A stretch of DNA of 64,000 bases, taken from contig NC_090947.1 of the NCBI RefSeq assembly GCF_040807025.1, forward strand, positions 10,974,001 through 11,038,000, given 5' to 3'. Positions 58,601 to 64,000 of the stretch are shown in pieces. The translations under genes and the position numbers were made by a program. Every line of letters starts with the position of its first letter. Position 1 is the stretch's first letter. This DNA comes from Struthio camelus (Eukaryota > Chordata > Aves > Struthioniformes > Struthionidae). The notes beneath the pieces were generated by a model. It was not told the origin of the DNA, searched no databases, and was given only the letters and a program-made list of their open reading frames with translations.

Positions 58601-60108
58601 CATACACATACAACACTGTAATTGCACCCACAACATTCATTCCTGTTAAATTAATACACTTTCAAATACTAACTTTACACGGCACGTGCATAATTTATAT
58701 CTTAAATTCTACATTTTTCCTCTGTGCTTATAACCAAAATTACACAGATTCCCTGTGTGGAATTATATCCTGAACTGCTCTCTCCCAGTATGTATTTAAA
58801 CTTTTCTCCTAAATAATGTGCATTATCTTAATTACATCATGTAACAATTATCTGGAAGCTATTGGTTATTGTGTCAGTCCGAGGTGCCACTTAAGTCCTT
58901 TTCTTCTCACAACTAACAAAATAGTAATTGTTTCAAAGGCAGGCTGTGATATGAACGCTGATCAAATCCTAGCAGACAGGTCATTATGATAGTAGGGGAA
59001 AGCAATGGCGCAGGTCCCTCCCTGGGTGAAAGCATCAGGAAGAAATGGGTGGTTGTATTTCTTTTGGCAGTCTGAAGCTGTTGTGAGCCCAAAGTCCCAG
59101 CCAAAAGCAAGTGAGCTTTGAGATGACTTGAGCCGTTTCTCAGAGGCTTTTGTGAACTCTTACTTTTTTTCATATTGTTTTAATTATACTTCTCAATGTT
59201 GGGAGCGCCACGTTAGATCTTCCATGTTTCAGACTTATTTGTGAGAGGATTTCTCATCAGCTAATAGCCCTTATTTCAAAAAATCTTCATTGGTTGGGCT
59301 AAGATCTGAGCTCAGATGTGTGATCACATAAGGGAAAATTCCTTGGAGACTTGGGGTGGAATGAAGCCCCCTCCTTAATATTTTTGTCTAACATATGTCA
59401 CTGTATTAAAAATAATTACTTTGGTTCCTTAGAGGGGGAAGAGGAAAGGTTTTTTTTTAAAACTTGAAATTCTGTGTTGAGCAGGCAAATAAACTCCTGA
59501 GATTGCTTTCATTTGAAAAGGATATTTTAAATGGTACTTTTACTTGAATGTTGGCCAGTTTAATTTAGGTTATTGCTTCTGACAATTAAGCTCGTGTTGG
59601 GCTGCAGTTGTCTCATTAGCAATGTGGCGAGTGATGAACTTGGATCTGCGGAGGCCAGACCCTCACCTGGGAAGCTCGCCCGCCAGGGCTGCGCCGCTGC
59701 TGCGACCGTGAAGCGGTCCGTGCAGGGCTGCAGGGATTCAACACACAGCAATAAAGTCCTACCAAATTCAGTGAATAGTTTTTCTGGAAGAGAAGGTTAA
59801 ACAGCGGGGGAAGCATGGGGAATGCAACTATGTTGCTTTGAGGTGATCTAGTTTTGATATTTTCCTATTGAAATGTTTCAACTTTTTTCATTTTGAAACA
59901 GGATTTCTCCTTCAAAATTAATCTGCTTTAAAAACAAATTTTTAAATAGGAAAGGGGATGGAGTGGCAGGGAGTAAGGATAGGGTGAAATAATTAAAAAA
60001 AATAAAATTAATTTCTGTTAGTGGTGCTTCATCTGCCAGGAAATGATCAGTTGATTTGTCTTTCATTTAACTGAAAACAGTTATGCAAGTTAGAGTTCTG
60101 TGAGCTGA

Positions 60109-60188
60109 TTCCCCCTGCTCTTTTCTTCCTCCTGAATTTTATCCACTGTTCCCCCTGCTCTTTTCTTCCTCCTGAATTTTATCCACTG
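60109..60188. repeat. perfect 40-base tandem duplication
   Basis: The unit from 60109 to 60148 (starting ttccccctgctc, ending atccactg) is repeated without a mismatch at 60149-60188. Two identical copies indicate a recent local duplication or an assembly artefact. The unit is pyrimidine-rich and has no coding content. Confidence 0.97.
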
Positions 60189-62364
60189 AAGCAAAATATC
60201 TTTTATTTACACAGTCTATTCCTCTGTGTTACAGAGGGAACATTCAGGGGAAAAACAGTGTCATTTTGGTGGTGATTTGAAGAACAAAAGGATTAAAGAT
60301 AGTTTTCTGCAGTAGAAAATTTTCCCAACTTTGTATAGTTGAAGGCTTCACAGCTAAATAGCATCAAAGAATGACTGCTAATGATCAAACCCCAAGACAA
60401 AATACAAAGAACTTGCTGGCATTACTAGGAGGAAGAACTGAAAAATTTCTGTATAATTTTCAAGACTTTTTTTCTTTTTGTGCTTTTCATATCTCAGTTA
60501 TACGAGCATTTTGCATTGCTGTGTCATCTGTACTGTGTCCAGAGTTGGTACAAATACATTTATATACAGGAAGGGGGGAAAATGTTAGTTCCTTAAAATG
60601 TTTTATGTTTTCCTTTTCATTTAAATTCACTTTGGATTTTATTGTATCAGCTGCCTACAAATACTTTACTACTTTTGCTGTGAAAACCCGTAGTGAAGCA
60701 TGCTTTAAACTGACTGTTCTGTTCTCTTTCGTTACGTGGCTGTGTATAATGTTTGCAGCCACTAAAAAGATATTTTAAATGTTATATAGAAATAGCTATT
60801 CCATCAGATATTTAATATTGTATACATGAAAACTGACCTAGAAGAGATTATATGAAAAAAATGTTTGCTATGGGAGTAAATTTAAGTGGGTTATGTTAGT
60901 GGAAAAATGAAGTACTTGTTTCTCTGCGCCGGCAAGGAGAGATGGGTCTGTGCAGGCTGCCGGTGAGACCTGTAGCCAGGTGTGCGCAGTGGAGAAAGCT
61001 AACCCGGAGGTGCAAATGCGACTTGGAGAGAGCGTGAGGGTTGCCTGCAGTGGTCCTTTCTCATCTGCAAGGGTGTCCAAATGTCCTGGAGGCTCCATCT
61101 TCATGTTTTCCGGGCTGCTCTGCTCAGCAGAGGCTGAGCGAGCAGGCCTGGGTGCCAGCGACCTTGGCGCATCCAGCGGCAGCTCTCATGCTGCTGGCAT
61201 CCCTCCTGAGCGCAGGAGACCAAACTCACCACGGCCTCTAGCAAACTCCTCTTCCTCCTGTTTTTAAATTCGGATAAGCTGCGTGGTGGGAAGGAAAGTT
61301 GTGACTCACGCTAAACAGTGTGTAAGTCATTGCCTGGGGGGTAGGAGGAGGGGATATTAGAGGCTTGCGGTTTGGAGATTTATTCCTGTTGAACTTGGAG
61401 GTGGCTGGCCAGCGCTCTGAGAAAGGAGGATTTTGGTGTGGGTGGGAAGAGGAAGGTGAAAATGATGTGGCATGTGGTGGGGGTGAACGGAGCTGGCCAG
61501 CTGAGCCACTCACCGCAGGAGCCAGGAGTGCAGCTTCATCGAGGGTCGTGAGAACCTCATCGAGAACCTCATTTGATTGACTGTGACGAATCTGGGCTCT
61601 GTTTTAGCAGGAAATTAAACCTGTTCATTTATTTGTAAACAAACAATGAAAGCTGCTTGCTTTGTGCAGAAGGAGGCCTAGGGGATTGGCAACAAGGTTG
61701 AAAAAATATTTTAGCTAGGGTAGTTGTTAGTAGAGGATTCTGCTGTCTCACCAAGGCCTAGGGAAACTATGCATCGTTCTTGCCCATCAAATTTATTTCT
61801 CTCTAGTGAGATTTAGCAGTGCAAATTGCCTTTCCTCTACTGGCACAAAACACCTCAGTCATGATAATAGCATAATTTTGTGGTTCTAACAAGGTCTTTG
61901 TACAGTCTGAGTCATGGCATTTTGTTACATTTGCTAATATTTTCCTTCCCTATAAGTTAACTCAAAAGAAATTTCAGACAGGACGTTCATCTTATTTAAA
62001 TATGGCACAAGGTGGCACAAGACACAGGCAGTAGAATATGACACCTTCTGTATAGTACATAACTGGATAAAAGTTAGCTCAAGTCGTTAGCATCTTGGAA
62101 CTGGTACCTTCATTTCATGGCTGTTTGTGAAGAGCTTATGTTAGCAGAGCCTAAAGGTGGAGCATCTCCACTGTGAACTGTTACCTTAGTTTATGTGAAT
62201 TAACACTATTCTTTCAATATTCCCAAATGAAGGGCCAAGCATTTAGAGAAGCTTTGTACCTTTACTGTTAATGAAGGTCTTTCTGTAGGTATTTGAGGCT
62301 TAGTGGCAGGAATGTGTGGACAGTTGTTGCCTGTCCTGTATTTCCTGCAGATGATTTAAAAACC

Positions 62365-62384
62365 AAAAAAAAAAAAAAAAAAAA
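62365..62384. repeat. poly-A run (20 A)
   Basis: An uninterrupted A run followed by the short imperfect repeats agacctccagatct and agacctcccgatct. There is no recognisable element body upstream. Confidence 0.9.
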
Positions 62385-63140
62385 GACTTAGACCTCCAGA
62401 TCTTTAGACCTCCCGATCTCCAGTTCTCTTCTTTGGATAAGTGATTAAAACCATTTCACCTTGTAGTAGCTAAAGGAGATAAGAGAGAGGCCAATATTTT
62501 GGGCCACCAACAATAAAAATTATTACTGGCTATGAAGGTTGGATGGAACTTGATTTTCAGCAAGATTTGGTTGAATATCTTCTCAGACTTCTTTTGAGCA
62601 ACATACTCAGTCTAGAACAGTGTACCTAAAGAAAAGCATTTTTCATTAAATCTTACAGATTCAGCAATAGTTTATCCACTTATTTAATACTTAAGTTATT
62701 CTCCTAGATTGTGATTTTAATGGTGTGGCACTGATTTTTTACATTTACACCACAATGGTACCTGGTCTCACTGACTGGGACTTTTATTGCATGAGGAGCT
62801 CTGCAAATTAGTTATCCTGTGATAAACTGTATGCCAGGGCCATAATCTGGAAAAGAGTTGTTTTAATGCTGATGGAGGTCATCTGACTGGATTTCTATCC
62901 CCCATAAATTCAAGTCTGAAAAGGAAAAAGGAGGATATTTTTGATCCAGTGGATTTCTCCTTATCTGTAAGATTTGGGGACAGGCATTACGATGTATGTT
63001 TGGTCCTGACCTAGAGTGCTGCCAATCAAAAAGGCAGACAGAAAAGTTCAAATAAGTGAAGAGAGAGTGATAAACCCAAAGAAGAGCTGGAGCAGCCCAT
63101 GTGATGGTTGTGCTGCACCTCCTCTTCACTCCACATGTGC

Positions 63141-63159
63141 TTTTTTTTTTTTTTTTTTT
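63141..63159. repeat. poly-T run (19 T)
   Basis: An uninterrupted T run in otherwise unique intronic DNA. Confidence 0.9.
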
Positions 63160-64000
63160 AAGTGATTAGAAACTACACAAGACTAATTTCAACTAGTTTT
63201 GATGTCTGCATTATTTTAGGCATCTCAGAATTTTGGGATAATTCTGTAGTTTCCACTACAGAACAAGTTTCCACTTGTTCAAAAAAACCCTATATCTTTG
63301 CAGTTTATACCTGGCTTAAGACCTGCACTAGGAAACAACTAATAATGTTTAGTCTCCAAACGAAGAACAGACTTTGGGGGGCAGTAAAACAGACTTTCAT
63401 TAAGATGCAGATACCCACAGTGCAACCCACATCCCACCACCTGAGCGAGTGCCAAGAGCAGGGAATAGTTAATGGCTGTGGGAAATGGCTGTGTCAGCAG
63501 AAACCAGACTGAGGTCTTTCCTCCAGGATGACCTTTGAAATCAATCAGATTGTGAAAACGATAAATCTCCCAAAGCCTCCTCTTTGCTTGGTGGCTGCTG
63601 TGCGTGTAGTGGTCTCTCAGCGCTGAGGTTTACTCTGATTCCTTGTATGGGTGAGGAGAGGAGATTACATTTAGATGATTAAACTTCCTTGAAGGGATGT
63701 ATTCTGGCTATTCTTTCTGGAGCACATGTGCATGCAGTGTCTCTAGCTTCCTGCATAAGACTTTGGGAAATACTATTACTTATATCGTATCTCTTTTACT
63801 ATGATGTTATTAATTGAAGTCCCCAGTCAAATATTGTGTATTTGTGATACGTAGAAAATCATTAGCAGCAGTGTAGGTTGTACCATACAGTGAAATGGAC
63901 TCCTTGCTGGATTCTGGGGATTTTCAAGTATTGGTACTATATTCTGAATAAGGCACTATCCAGGTGTATCTTTCTTTAAAGATACTCCTCAGAACTGTGG

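Noticed and set aside
60371..60778. 135-codon + strand frame, Phe-rich
   Set aside because: Composition fits T-rich intronic DNA. No domain, no signal and no splice context supports it.

Overview
This is a vertebrate nuclear window, most likely from a bird. The host call rests on a diverged, 5'-truncated CR1 LINE fragment of avian type at about 28064-28266, generally AT-rich unique DNA, and very CpG-dense islands. The only protein-coding gene I can support is SATB2 (special AT-rich sequence-binding protein 2), on the + strand. Its first two coding exons are here: 18688-18856 (start codon and residues 1-56 plus one base) and 38825-39001 (the start of the ubiquitin-like oligomerisation domain). 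They join in phase 1 through a glycine codon split by a 19,968-base intron with GT/AG ends. The rest of the gene (end of ULD, CUT-like region, two CUT domains, homeodomain) must lie beyond position 64000, because I found no third coding exon.

Layout. 1-5449: AT-rich intergenic DNA with relics of old repeats and no gene I can support. 5450-19280: the SATB2 promoter region, a string of CpG islands (about 5450-7330, 8580-9880, 12240-13815 and 15220-19280) separated by AT-rich spacers. It holds the non-coding 5' exon ending at 18277, a 360-base GC-rich intron, and the coding exon. It also has a well-formed candidate non-coding exon at 14978-15056 and minus-strand splice donors at 8488 and 15600 that would suit divergent or antisense transcripts. 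18857-38824: the first large intron, with the CR1 fragment, a TG microsatellite, homopolymers and several CpG-retaining unique stretches that look like conserved enhancers. 39002-64000: the partial next intron, with an internal CpG island at 47200-47610, CpG-dense patches at 41690-41830 and 50090-50420, ancient repeat relics, and a perfect 40-base tandem duplication at 60109-60188.

How it works together. The features fit a developmental transcription factor gene with a broad CpG-island promoter domain, possibly several alternative first exons, upstream ORFs in the 5' UTR, and large regulatory introns. The many long open frames in the GC-rich part are explained by a lack of AT-rich stop codons and are not listed as genes. 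Exon boundaries come from splice consensus and from the remembered SATB2 protein. Promoters, alternative exons and conserved elements are inferences that need RNA and comparative data. I found no bacterial-type system, CRISPR array, intact transposon, viral gene or undescribed protein system.
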